NCBI GenBank assembly: GCA_900321515.1
Contig: ONWI01000004.1
Location: 1 to 8,533, forward strand
Source: an uncultured Eubacteriales bacterium
Lineage (GTDB): Bacteria > Bacillota > Clostridia > Oscillospirales > Acutalibacteraceae
Reading direction: 5' to 3'
Length of the DNA: 8,533 bases
Position 1 is the first letter of the stretch. The number at the start of each line of letters is the position of its first letter. A program made the position numbers and the translations under genes. Under the pieces are notes generated by a model, which did no database searches, was not told the DNA's origin, and was given only the letters and a program-made list of their open reading frames with translations. Below are positions 1-5,561 of the stretch, piece after piece.

Positions 1-2
1 GC

Positions 3-620
3 AATCTCGGCATGGGAATCGCCGGCGCTGTGGTGGAAAAAGCCGCAGATCAGACCATTTCACAGTACGCGAAGGATAAGTTTCTGGAACCAATGGGGCT
101 CGACGCGTCATACGACGCAAAATATCTCTCTGATTCTTCGCTTGTGGCGGAGTGCTACGCCGGAGGCAACGTCAATTGCAGCAACAAATATCTCTGCCGT
201 TCTCAGGAGAAGGGCAAGCCCGGAGACACCTTCCATTTAGGACAGGGCGGACTGCTGATCAGCTCGGTCGATCTCGCCCGCCTGTTTACAGTACTGATCA
301 ACGACGGGCAGTACAACGGCAGGCAGTATATTTCCCAGAACGCGCTGAACGAAATGCTCACAGATCAGAAAATCGACACCGGCAGCAACTTCAAACAGTG
401 CATAGGCATACGCCAATCCAAAAAGCTGATAAATAACCGCAACATGTATTTCCACAACGGAGCTTCCTATGGCATATTCTCATTGATGGCATTGGATCCG
501 GCGGACAAAAGCGGCGTTGTCGTCATTACCTCCGGCGCCCTCACCAAGCGGAACAAAAATACCGTCTTTGCAGTATGCGACGATATTATGAATTACAGCT
601 ATGAAAACATTCTGAAATAA
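3..620 (+). CDS. Class C beta-lactamase-like serine hydrolase, 3' part only
   Basis: The reading frame is open from the left edge, so the N-terminus with any signal peptide and the catalytic SxxK motif lie outside the window. The visible 205 or so residues match the C-terminal half of the beta-lactamase/penicillin-binding-protein fold (class C, family VIII esterase and D-peptidase group). The frame opens with NLG followed by a helix like the one after the YxN motif of this family; the preceding two bases (GC) fit a Ser codon, so the Asn is probably the last residue of YSN (inference). A GQGGLLISSVDLARL segment and the motif HNG (in YFHNGASYG), which takes the place of KTG, are typical of the family. 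The gene ends in TAA and a terminator follows within 10 bases. The substrate cannot be told: a D-Ala-D-Ala peptidase, an esterase and a beta-lactamase are all possible. An internal ATG at 12 is not the true start. Confidence 0.85.
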   Translation, partial: NLGMGIAGAVVEKAADQTISQYAKDKFLEPMGLDASYDAKYLSDSSLVAECYAGGNVNCSNKYLCRSQEKGKPGDTFHLGQGGLLISSVDLARLFTVLINDGQYNGRQYISQNALNEMLTDQKIDTGSNFKQCIGIRQSKKLINNRNMYFHNGASYGIFSLMALDPADKSGVVVITSGALTKRNKNTVFAVCDDIMNYSYENILK

Positions 621-629
621 TATGATGAT

Positions 630-682
630 GAAAAAACCGTTCGCATGGCAGACCCGGAGGCTGTGAATGCAAACGGTTTTTC
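630..682. terminator. Two-way intrinsic terminator between convergent genes
   Basis: GAAAAAACCGTT-CGCAT (630-646) pairs with ATGCAAACGGTTTTTC (667-682) to give a stem of about 15 bp with one C-A mismatch and a 20-base loop. The A-run on the left arm and the T-run on the right arm make it a rho-independent terminator read in either direction. It lies 10 bases after the stop of the serine hydrolase gene and 8 bases from the stop of tmcAL, so it probably ends both transcripts. Confidence 0.85.
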
Positions 683-689
683 ATTTGTT

Positions 690-1901
690 TTATGATACAA
701 CGATAAGTTTAGATGCCATATCCGCGCCGCAGGGCTGAATTCCAGGCGTCATCAGTCCCCAAAGGTCGTCGGCATAGCATTCCAGCAGATAATGATTTCT
801 CGCCTCCTGCGGCAGCGCCATCGCCTGCCTGTAGGAAGAAATAAGCGGCAGCTTCGGCGAGGCGGAGGAAAGCAGCCGCTTTCCTCTCTCGTTCATGCCC
901 AGAATGCGGATATACCGCGGTCCGTCGGAATGTTCCCTCCGTATTCCCAGAAAAGCCGAAAGAATGATTCTGCGTATCCTTGCATGGCTGTACCGCTTGG
1001 ATTTTATCGAGTCGTACAGCTCTTCAACCGAACACGCTCTGCGCACGCATTCGTAGATCCTGTTTTCCAAACCCTCCGAAATATCGGGCAGCCGCGCGAG
1101 CTGTTCCCGCGTCATTCCGCGCAGCCGTGAAAGAACCGCCCTCTCGCAGACTTTGACGTCAGCCGGCGCTTTTTCCTCGTTTATAAGGCGCTCAAGCTCA
1201 CGGAATGAGTATTCCGGCAAGTACCGCCCGGATTCATCGAGCCGTCCCTCCAAAATCATTCTGCGGACGGCGGTCGCTGAGGCAATATCTCCCGAAATAA
1301 CCTCAGAGTCATGCGCCGCTCCCTCGCGCTGCACCCCGACCGGAACAATACCCGAATTCAGCCTCTTCAGCGCGCGAATGTATTCCACGGCAAGGGTGTT
1401 GTTGGGCATGCAAATAATCTCGGCGGCTGCGTCCCCGTACAACATGCGAACAGCCTCTGTTCGTGCCGCGGCAAATGACTTCCCCTCCCCGAGCAGTCTG
1501 TCAAGCTCAGGCTTTAACGCGGCGTCCGAAACCGCGTTTGCCGCGGCGGTCAGTTCACCACCGTCCGCGCTCTCCATTCCAAAGCTGAGGTAATCGACGC
1601 AGCCCAGCGCGTCGGCAATTTCAACTCCTCCCCCGGCAAATTTCTCCGCCCCCGCACAAGCGAACGGCAGCGGAAGCTCCAGCACCAGATCGGCTCCTCC
1701 TTCAATCGCCATACGCGTGCGGCTGAATTTATCAGCTATGGCACATTCTCCGCGCTGCACATAATTTCCGCTCATTATGACGACGACATTCTCCGCCCCG
1801 CAGCGTTCCCTGGTCCGTGCTATATGAAGCCTGTGCCCGTTGTGAAACGGGTTGTACTCAGCAATGATCGCTGCGGTGGCGCCTGTTGTTATCGAATTCA
1901 T
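690..1901 (-). CDS. tmcAL: tRNA(Met) cytidine acetate ligase (TmcAL, YlbM family)
   Basis: TmcAL activates acetate with ATP to acetyl-AMP and transfers the acetyl group to C34 of elongator tRNA-Met, making the ac4C wobble base that aids accurate AUG decoding; it acts in the cytoplasm. The 403-residue product is close to the roughly 400-residue norm. The nucleotidyltransferase signature is clear: EYNPFHNGH (residues 15-23) holds the HxGH motif, MSGNYVQRGE (43-52) and GGADLVLELP (68-77) are family blocks, PNNTLAVEYI lies at 166-175, and ASATAVR at 207-213 fits the ISATxIR-type motif. The C-terminal RYSHARIRRII segment is also typical. I chose the ATG at 1901 over the adjacent in-frame TTG at 1904 because AAGGAAGAAG (1920-1911) is well placed upstream of it. 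The gene is divergent from ackA and shares its promoter region. The B. subtilis homologue is called ylbM and was long annotated as an unknown nucleotidyltransferase. Confidence 0.93.
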   Translation of the reverse strand: MNSITTGATAAIIAEYNPFHNGHRLHIARTRERCGAENVVVIMSGNYVQRGECAIADKFSRTRMAIEGGADLVLELPLPFACAGAEKFAGGGVEIADALGCVDYLSFGMESADGGELTAAANAVSDAALKPELDRLLGEGKSFAAARTEAVRMLYGDAAAEIICMPNNTLAVEYIRALKRLNSGIVPVGVQREGAAHDSEVISGDIASATAVRRMILEGRLDESGRYLPEYSFRELERLINEEKAPADVKVCERAVLSRLRGMTREQLARLPDISEGLENRIYECVRRACSVEELYDSIKSKRYSHARIRRIILSAFLGIRREHSDGPRYIRILGMNERGKRLLSSASPKLPLISSYRQAMALPQEARNHYLLECYADDLWGLMTPGIQPCGADMASKLIVVS

Positions 1902-1954
1902 CAAAAATTTCTTCTTCCTTTGGTAAATTTTTTTTTTCGTTTTCGCGATACTTA

Positions 1955-1988
1955 TTGAAATTTTTTTTATTATGTTATATTATATAAT
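1955..1988 (+). promoter_or_regulatory. Sigma-A promoter of ackA
   Basis: TTGAAA at 1955-1960 is followed after 17 bases by TATTAT (1978-1983). A perfect TATAAT also lies at 1983-1988, but it has no good -35 at normal spacing, so either could be the working -10 box. A ten-base T-run at 1928-1937 lies upstream of the -35 in the UP-element position. The leader would be about 65 bases long and ends in the Shine-Dalgarno AGGAG (2045-2049), 9 bases before the ackA ATG. Confidence 0.65.
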
Positions 1989-2007
1989 CAGGAATATGCA
2001 AATTCAA
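1979..2007 (-). promoter_or_regulatory. Sigma-A promoter of tmcAL
   Basis: Read on the minus strand, TTGAAT (2007-2002) and a perfect TATAAT (1984-1979) are separated by exactly 17 bases. A run of seven A/T pairs at 2011-2017 sits just upstream of the -35 box, where an UP element would lie. The start of transcription is expected near 1972, giving a leader of about 70 bases. The -10 box is part of a 10-bp palindrome shared with the ackA promoter. Confidence 0.75.
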
Positions 2008-2058
2008 TTGTTTTTTTCGCAGTATTCTCACATCTTTTATTGACAGGAGATAATACCA

Positions 2059-3273
2059 ATGAAAATTCTTGTTATCAACGCAGGCAGCTCGTCCCTCAAG
2101 TATCAGCTCATTGATATGGAAAACGAGACTGTCATCGCAAAGGGTCTTTGCGAAAGAATCGGTATGGACGGCAGCAAGCTCACCCATAAGGTAAACGGAG
2201 AGTCCTATGTCACCGAAGTTCCCATGCCCAACCACACCGAAGCATTCAACGCGGTCAAGGAGGCTCTTACATCCGGCGACGGCAAGGTAGTTGATGATCT
2301 CAGCGAGATTTCTGCGCTCGGTCACAGAGTTGTTCAGGGCGGCGCACTCTTCAAAGACAGCTGTCTCATCACAGACGAAGTCATCGAAGGCATCCGTGAG
2401 TTGAGCCCTCTCGCACCGCTTCACAATCCCGCTCACATCCAGGGCATCGAAGCAGCTGTGGACGTATTCGGCAAGGACGTTCCGCAGGTTGCGGTATTCG
2501 ACACATCGTTCCATTCCACCATGCCCGCTAAGGCATATACATTCGGCATTCCCTATGAGTATTATGAAAAGTACTCCATCCGCCGCTACGGCTTCCACGG
2601 CACCAGCCACAGATATGTCACCGGCAGATGCCTTGAACTTCTCGGCAAAGCTGACAATCCCGAGGGTACACGCATCATCAACTGTCACCTCGGCAACGGC
2701 TCTTCCATTTCCGCAGTAAAGGACGGCAAGGTTGTAGACACTTCGATGGGTCTGACCCCCCTCGACGGATTCATCATGGGCACCCGTTCCGGCTCGCTCG
2801 ATCCTTCTGTTGTCACATTTATCATGGAGAAGGAAGGACTGACTCCCGCTGAGATGGACAACATCCTCAACAAGAAATCCGGTATGCTCGGACTTTCCGG
2901 CGTTTCCAGCGACGACCGCGACGTCACTGCCGCTGCCAGAGAAGGAAATGAGAGAGCTATCCTCACTCATCAGATTCTCGAATATCAGATCGCCAAATTC
3001 ATCGGCAGCTACTATGTCGCGCTCGGTGGAATGGATGCGCTTGTATTCACAGCAGGTATCGGTGAAAATCAGACAAATCACCGTTCCAAGATCTGCCGCT
3101 ATCTCGAGTGCTTCGGTGTAGAACTGGATGAGGAGCTCAACGCCTCCATTCACGGCAAGGAATGTGAAATCTCCACTCCCGAAAGCAAGGTCAGAGTATT
3201 TGTCATTCCCACCGATGAGGAAATGGTCATCGCCAGAGATACCAAAGCCATCGTTGAGAGCATGAAGGCATAA
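2059..3273 (+). CDS. ackA: Acetate kinase
   Basis: Acetate kinase reversibly converts acetyl phosphate and ADP to acetate and ATP; in fermenters it is the ATP-yielding last step of the acetyl-CoA to acetate route. The 404-residue product is full length. Both family signatures are present: ILVINAGSSSLK near the N-terminus, with the catalytic-site Asn7, and ALGHRVVQGG around residue 90. By position and motif the active-site residues are Arg90, His122, Asp148 (VFDTSFH), His180 (YGFHGTSH), Arg243 (GTRSGSLDP) and Glu387 (PTDEEMVIARDT). The ADP-binding HLGNGSSI block lies at 210-217. An AGGAG at 2045-2049 sits 9 bases before the ATG. Phosphotransacetylase (pta), often the neighbour of ackA, is not in this window; the gene appears monocistronic, bounded by its own promoter and terminator. 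Confidence 0.98.
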   Translation: MKILVINAGSSSLKYQLIDMENETVIAKGLCERIGMDGSKLTHKVNGESYVTEVPMPNHTEAFNAVKEALTSGDGKVVDDLSEISALGHRVVQGGALFKDSCLITDEVIEGIRELSPLAPLHNPAHIQGIEAAVDVFGKDVPQVAVFDTSFHSTMPAKAYTFGIPYEYYEKYSIRRYGFHGTSHRYVTGRCLELLGKADNPEGTRIINCHLGNGSSISAVKDGKVVDTSMGLTPLDGFIMGTRSGSLDPSVVTFIMEKEGLTPAEMDNILNKKSGMLGLSGVSSDDRDVTAAAREGNERAILTHQILEYQIAKFIGSYYVALGGMDALVFTAGIGENQTNHRSKICRYLECFGVELDEELNASIHGKECEISTPESKVRVFVIPTDEEMVIARDTKAIVESMKA

Positions 3274-3304
3274 TAAATTCTAAATAGTTTTTACTTTATA
3301 AAAT

Positions 3305-3349
3305 AACTGCGGCGCCGTTCGTAATGAGCGACACCGCAGTTTTATTTTT
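3305..3349 (+). terminator. Intrinsic terminator of ackA
   Basis: AACTGCGG (3305-3312) pairs with CCGCAGTT (3334-3341) to form an 8-bp GC-rich stem. A short bulged inner helix (GT-CG with CGAC) is possible in the loop. The stem is followed by a nine-base T-rich tail (TTTATTTTT region, to 3349). It lies about 30 bases after the ackA stop, so it should close that transcript before the ABC operon. Confidence 0.85.
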
Positions 3350-3551
3350 GAACATGTCCGATAATCCCGGCGTTTGCGGATGGCGCCGCCGGATAATTAT
3401 GCCAGATGAAGCCAAAGCCGCAGACAATACTTTGTGTATTAACGAGGATTTTGGCAAAATATGGCGGAAAGATATGCCAGCTGCCAAAGGCAGCGTGCCA
3501 GACGCGCGTGGAGAGATACGTCAGCAGACTCTAAAAATAACCAAATTACAA
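3350..3551. other. Non-coding, hairpin-rich spacer
   Basis: No gene with a ribosome binding site is seen here. The open frames that cross it in either strand overlap the terminator or the ABC gene and have no start signal. It holds a hairpin at 3361-3400 (CCGGCG 3367-3372 with CGCCGG 3387-3392, plus an outer ATAAT/ATTAT helix) and a short perfect hairpin GCTGCC-AAA-GGCAGC (3480-3494). TATGCCAG occurs at 3398-3405 and 3473-3480, within an imperfect direct repeat of about 20 bp. No T-run follows the hairpins, so they are not terminators. The function is unknown; decayed sequence is possible. Confidence 0.5.
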
Positions 3552-3580
3552 TTGATACTGAGAAAAATATGTGATATAAT
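3552..3580 (+). promoter_or_regulatory. Sigma-A promoter of the ABC transporter operon
   Basis: TTGATA (3552-3557) and a perfect TATAAT (3575-3580) are exactly 17 bases apart, and a TG one base before the -10 box makes it an extended -10 promoter. Transcription should begin near 3587, giving a short leader of about 26 bases to the TTG start. No regulator gene or obvious operator repeat lies next to it. Confidence 0.85.
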
Positions 3581-3596
3581 CTATATATCATTACAC

Positions 3597-3603
3597 AGGG
3601 AGG
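3597..3603 (+). promoter_or_regulatory. Ribosome binding site that fixes the TTG start
   Basis: AGGGAGG lies 9 bases before the TTG at 3613. The first in-frame ATG (3637) has no comparable site and would cut off the first beta strand of the ATPase, so the TTG is the likely start. Confidence 0.75.
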
Positions 3604-3612
3604 CTGCGGAAT

Positions 3613-4521
3613 TTGGAATACATTCTCAAAACCAACATGCTCACAAAACAATTCAAACAGCAAAAAGCTGTGGACAACGTATCGGTCAGCATCGAACGCG
3701 GTTCGATATACGGCCTTATCGGACGCAACGGAGCGGGCAAGACTACGTTCCTCAGAATGATAGGGGGACTTGCCGCGCCCACTTCCGGCGAAATGGAAAT
3801 AATGGGCTTCCGCTCCTCCGACGGGACGGTAAATCAGGCATTTGAAAGGATCGGTTCTCTGATTGAACAGCCTGGCATCTACAAGAACATGACAGCCTTT
3901 GAAAATTGCAGGCTCAAAGCCATGTGCTGCGGAGTATATTCCGAGGATTATGTTAAGGCCAAGCTGGCGCTGGCGGGACTTCAGGATGTCGGCAAAAAAA
4001 ACGTCGGCAATTTTTCTCTCGGCATGAAGCAACGCCTCGGAGTTGCAATGGCAACAATAGGTGAACCGGAGATGCTTATCCTCGATGAACCGATCAACGG
4101 ACTCGATCCGCAGGGAATCATAGAGGTGCGCGACATCATCCACCGCATCAATAAGGAACAGAACATCACAATAGTGATTTCAAGCCATATTCTGGAGGAA
4201 CTTTCCAAATTAGCCACTCATTACGGAATAATCCACAACGGCAGACTCGTGGAACAGCTAAGTCACGATGAGCTTCTCGGCAAATGTTCCGCAAGGCTCG
4301 AAATCGTTGCGGACAGCGCTGAAAAAGCCGCAAAAATTCTGAAGGGCTTAGGCTGCAATTATTCAGTCGCAAATGAACACATGTTGTTTGTCAACGACAA
4401 CATAGAAAAAAGCGCTGCCATCAACAAGGCGCTTGTAACGGGCGGAATAGGGGTGGAATCCCTTTACCGGCGCAGTCAGAGCCTTGAGGAATATTTTATT
4501 TCCCTGATAAGCAGGGCATAA
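3613..4521 (+). CDS. ABC transporter ATP-binding protein, BcrA/lantibiotic-protection type
   Basis: This is the cytoplasmic ATPase that powers the permease encoded just downstream. The 302-residue product has every motif of an active ABC ATPase: Walker A GRNGAGKT (37-44), a Q-loop region around LIEQP (83-87), signature NFSLGMKQR (133-141), Walker B LILDEP (155-160), D-loop GLDP (163-166) and switch His192 in SSHILEEL. The opening EYILKTNMLTKQF and the LIEQPGIYKNMT stretch resemble ATPases of the bacitracin (BcrA) and lantibiotic-immunity ABC-2 exporters. About 100 C-terminal residues follow the nucleotide-binding core, as is common in that group. It begins with TTG. Only 33 bases separate it from the permease gene and they are surely co-transcribed. 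The substrate is not shown by the sequence; self-protection or antimicrobial-peptide export is inferred from family resemblance only. Confidence 0.92.
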   Translation: MEYILKTNMLTKQFKQQKAVDNVSVSIERGSIYGLIGRNGAGKTTFLRMIGGLAAPTSGEMEIMGFRSSDGTVNQAFERIGSLIEQPGIYKNMTAFENCRLKAMCCGVYSEDYVKAKLALAGLQDVGKKNVGNFSLGMKQRLGVAMATIGEPEMLILDEPINGLDPQGIIEVRDIIHRINKEQNITIVISSHILEELSKLATHYGIIHNGRLVEQLSHDELLGKCSARLEIVADSAEKAAKILKGLGCNYSVANEHMLFVNDNIEKSAAINKALVTGGIGVESLYRRSQSLEEYFISLISRA

Positions 4522-4554
4522 CGCGCTTATATATTACAGAAGGAGTAAAATAAA

Positions 4555-5409
4555 ATGGTTAATGTTATCAAAATGGAGCTTTACAGGCTTTTCCGCACAA
4601 AGAGCCTGTATGTCACTGCTGCCGTCTGTGCCGGCGTAATAATACTGCTTGTAATGCTTACATCCGCGCTCATCAATATTGTAACGGATGTCTCCGCATC
4701 TGATCTGACAGTTTCAATGAGCGATTCCGCCGAAGGCACTACAGTCTCCGTGAGCGACACAGCCAGTCAGTCCGGGGGGACGAATCCCGCGGATTTTTGC
4801 AGCGGGTTTATAAGCGGCCTGTGCGGGATATTTGTCGTGATATTCACAGCCATATTCATTCACGGATTTTACAGGGACGGATACAGCAAAAACGTCATCG
4901 CATGTGTAAAGTACAGATGGTATTTCCAGGTATCCAAGGCGGTATGCATAGCGGTCTACTCGGTGGTAATTCTTGCCGTCGCCTCCGTAGTATCACTGAT
5001 AATGTCGGCGATCTCGCTGAATTCATTCGAGTTTGAATACATGGGTGTGTTCTTCCAGTTCCTTCTCGGAGAGTTCTTCCTTCTCAACGCGATAGGTCTG
5101 CTGTCGGCATTCCTTACAGAGCTCACATACAGCAAGGTGACTGCAATAGTTTATATCCTTCTCGCCTCCACAAATCTGATCAGCGGCATGCTTTCACTGC
5201 TTGAAGACAAGATCAACGATATTTTCCACACGCAAATCGAGCTGTGGAAACTGCTGCCTTCGCTCTATCAGGGTTCCTTCCGCCTGGGCGCTCCCGACAC
5301 CTCCGGCAACGGCGAAATGCTCGCCCACGCCATTGTGCTGTCTGTCGTGTTCATTGCTATATACAACGCGGCAGGCGCATATCTGATAACCAAGAGAGAC
5401 GTGAAATAA
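4555..5409 (+). CDS. ABC-2 type permease, six membrane segments
   Basis: This is the membrane partner of the preceding ATPase. The 284-residue protein starts with a short amphipathic cytoplasmic stretch (KMELYRLFRTKS), then membrane segment 1 (about 18-43), an outside loop (about 44-80), and further segments at about 83-105, 127-154, 165-190, 194-216 and 255-278. The RDGYSKNVIACV stretch (107-118) matches the short cytoplasmic motif after the second helix of ABC-2 permeases of the bacitracin/lantibiotic type. The outside loop is rich in Ser, Thr and Asp and holds a small repeat (TVSMSDSA 52-59, TVSVSDTA 63-70). AGGAG at 4541-4545 lies 9 bases before the ATG. No terminator is visible after its TAA, so some read-through into tldD is possible. 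The substrate is unknown. Confidence 0.88.
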   Translation: MVNVIKMELYRLFRTKSLYVTAAVCAGVIILLVMLTSALINIVTDVSASDLTVSMSDSAEGTTVSVSDTASQSGGTNPADFCSGFISGLCGIFVVIFTAIFIHGFYRDGYSKNVIACVKYRWYFQVSKAVCIAVYSVVILAVASVVSLIMSAISLNSFEFEYMGVFFQFLLGEFFLLNAIGLLSAFLTELTYSKVTAIVYILLASTNLISGMLSLLEDKINDIFHTQIELWKLLPSLYQGSFRLGAPDTSGNGEMLAHAIVLSVVFIAIYNAAGAYLITKRDVK

Positions 5410-5456
5410 TCATCTATTGTTTTGTCCAACTCCCAATCTATAATAAACACAAGGCA

Positions 5457-5485
5457 TTGACTTTATATACAATAAGTGGTAAAAT
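5457..5485 (+). promoter_or_regulatory. Sigma-A promoter of tldD-tldE
   Basis: TTGACT (5457-5462) and TAAAAT (5480-5485) are 17 bases apart, with TG one base before the -10 box (extended -10). Transcription should start near 5492, leaving about 70 bases of leader that contain the hairpin at 5508-5543. It lies only 50 bases after the permease stop, so tldDE can be expressed independently of the ABC operon. Confidence 0.8.
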
Positions 5486-5507
5486 ACAGTTAATAACCAT
5501 TTATCAG

Positions 5508-5543
5508 AGGTCCGGCACAATGACGAATTCTTTGACCGGACCT
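5508..5543 (+). promoter_or_regulatory. Leader hairpin just before the tldD Shine-Dalgarno
   Basis: AGGTCCGG (5508-5515) is a perfect inverted partner of CCGGACCT (5536-5543), with a 20-base loop. A G-T and an A-T pair may extend the base. The right arm is followed by TTTG and then directly by the Shine-Dalgarno region AGGAAGGAG (5548-5556). The loop contains an ATG (5520) in frame with tldD, and the left arm overlaps a GAGG that could serve it. With only four T residues after the stem it is a weak terminator at best; attenuation, translational control or closing of upstream read-through are all possible. Confidence 0.6.
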
Positions 5544-5561
5544 TTTGAGGAAGGAGAACCC

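Noticed and set aside
1153..1593. A 146-codon plus-strand frame opposite tmcAL
   Set aside because: It is a Ser/Ala/Pro-rich antisense shadow of a conserved gene without a ribosome binding site.
1920..2058. A riboswitch in the tmcAL/ackA spacer
   Set aside because: The spacer is a string of A/T runs with no conserved riboswitch core or sizeable stem; promoter elements explain it better.
1975..3153. A 392-codon open frame antisense to ackA
   Set aside because: It covers most of a clearly conserved acetate kinase gene, shows no family resemblance, and is best explained by the codon use of ackA, which avoids stops on the other strand.
3296..3487. A 63-codon minus-strand frame in the spacer after ackA
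   Set aside because: It starts with TTG, has no Shine-Dalgarno upstream, and runs through the ackA terminator.
3324..3845. A 173-codon plus-strand frame starting in the ackA terminator
   Set aside because: It begins inside the terminator hairpin, runs through the ABC promoter and over the ATPase gene in another frame, and has no ribosome binding site.
3439..4143. A 234-codon minus-strand frame opposite the ABC ATPase
   Set aside because: It lies antisense to an ATPase with complete motifs, has no recognisable product and no start signal.
5244..5561. Upstream extension of the tldD frame into the permease gene
   Set aside because: The extension is an out-of-frame reading of the permease coding sequence, lies before the tldD promoter, and has no family similarity.
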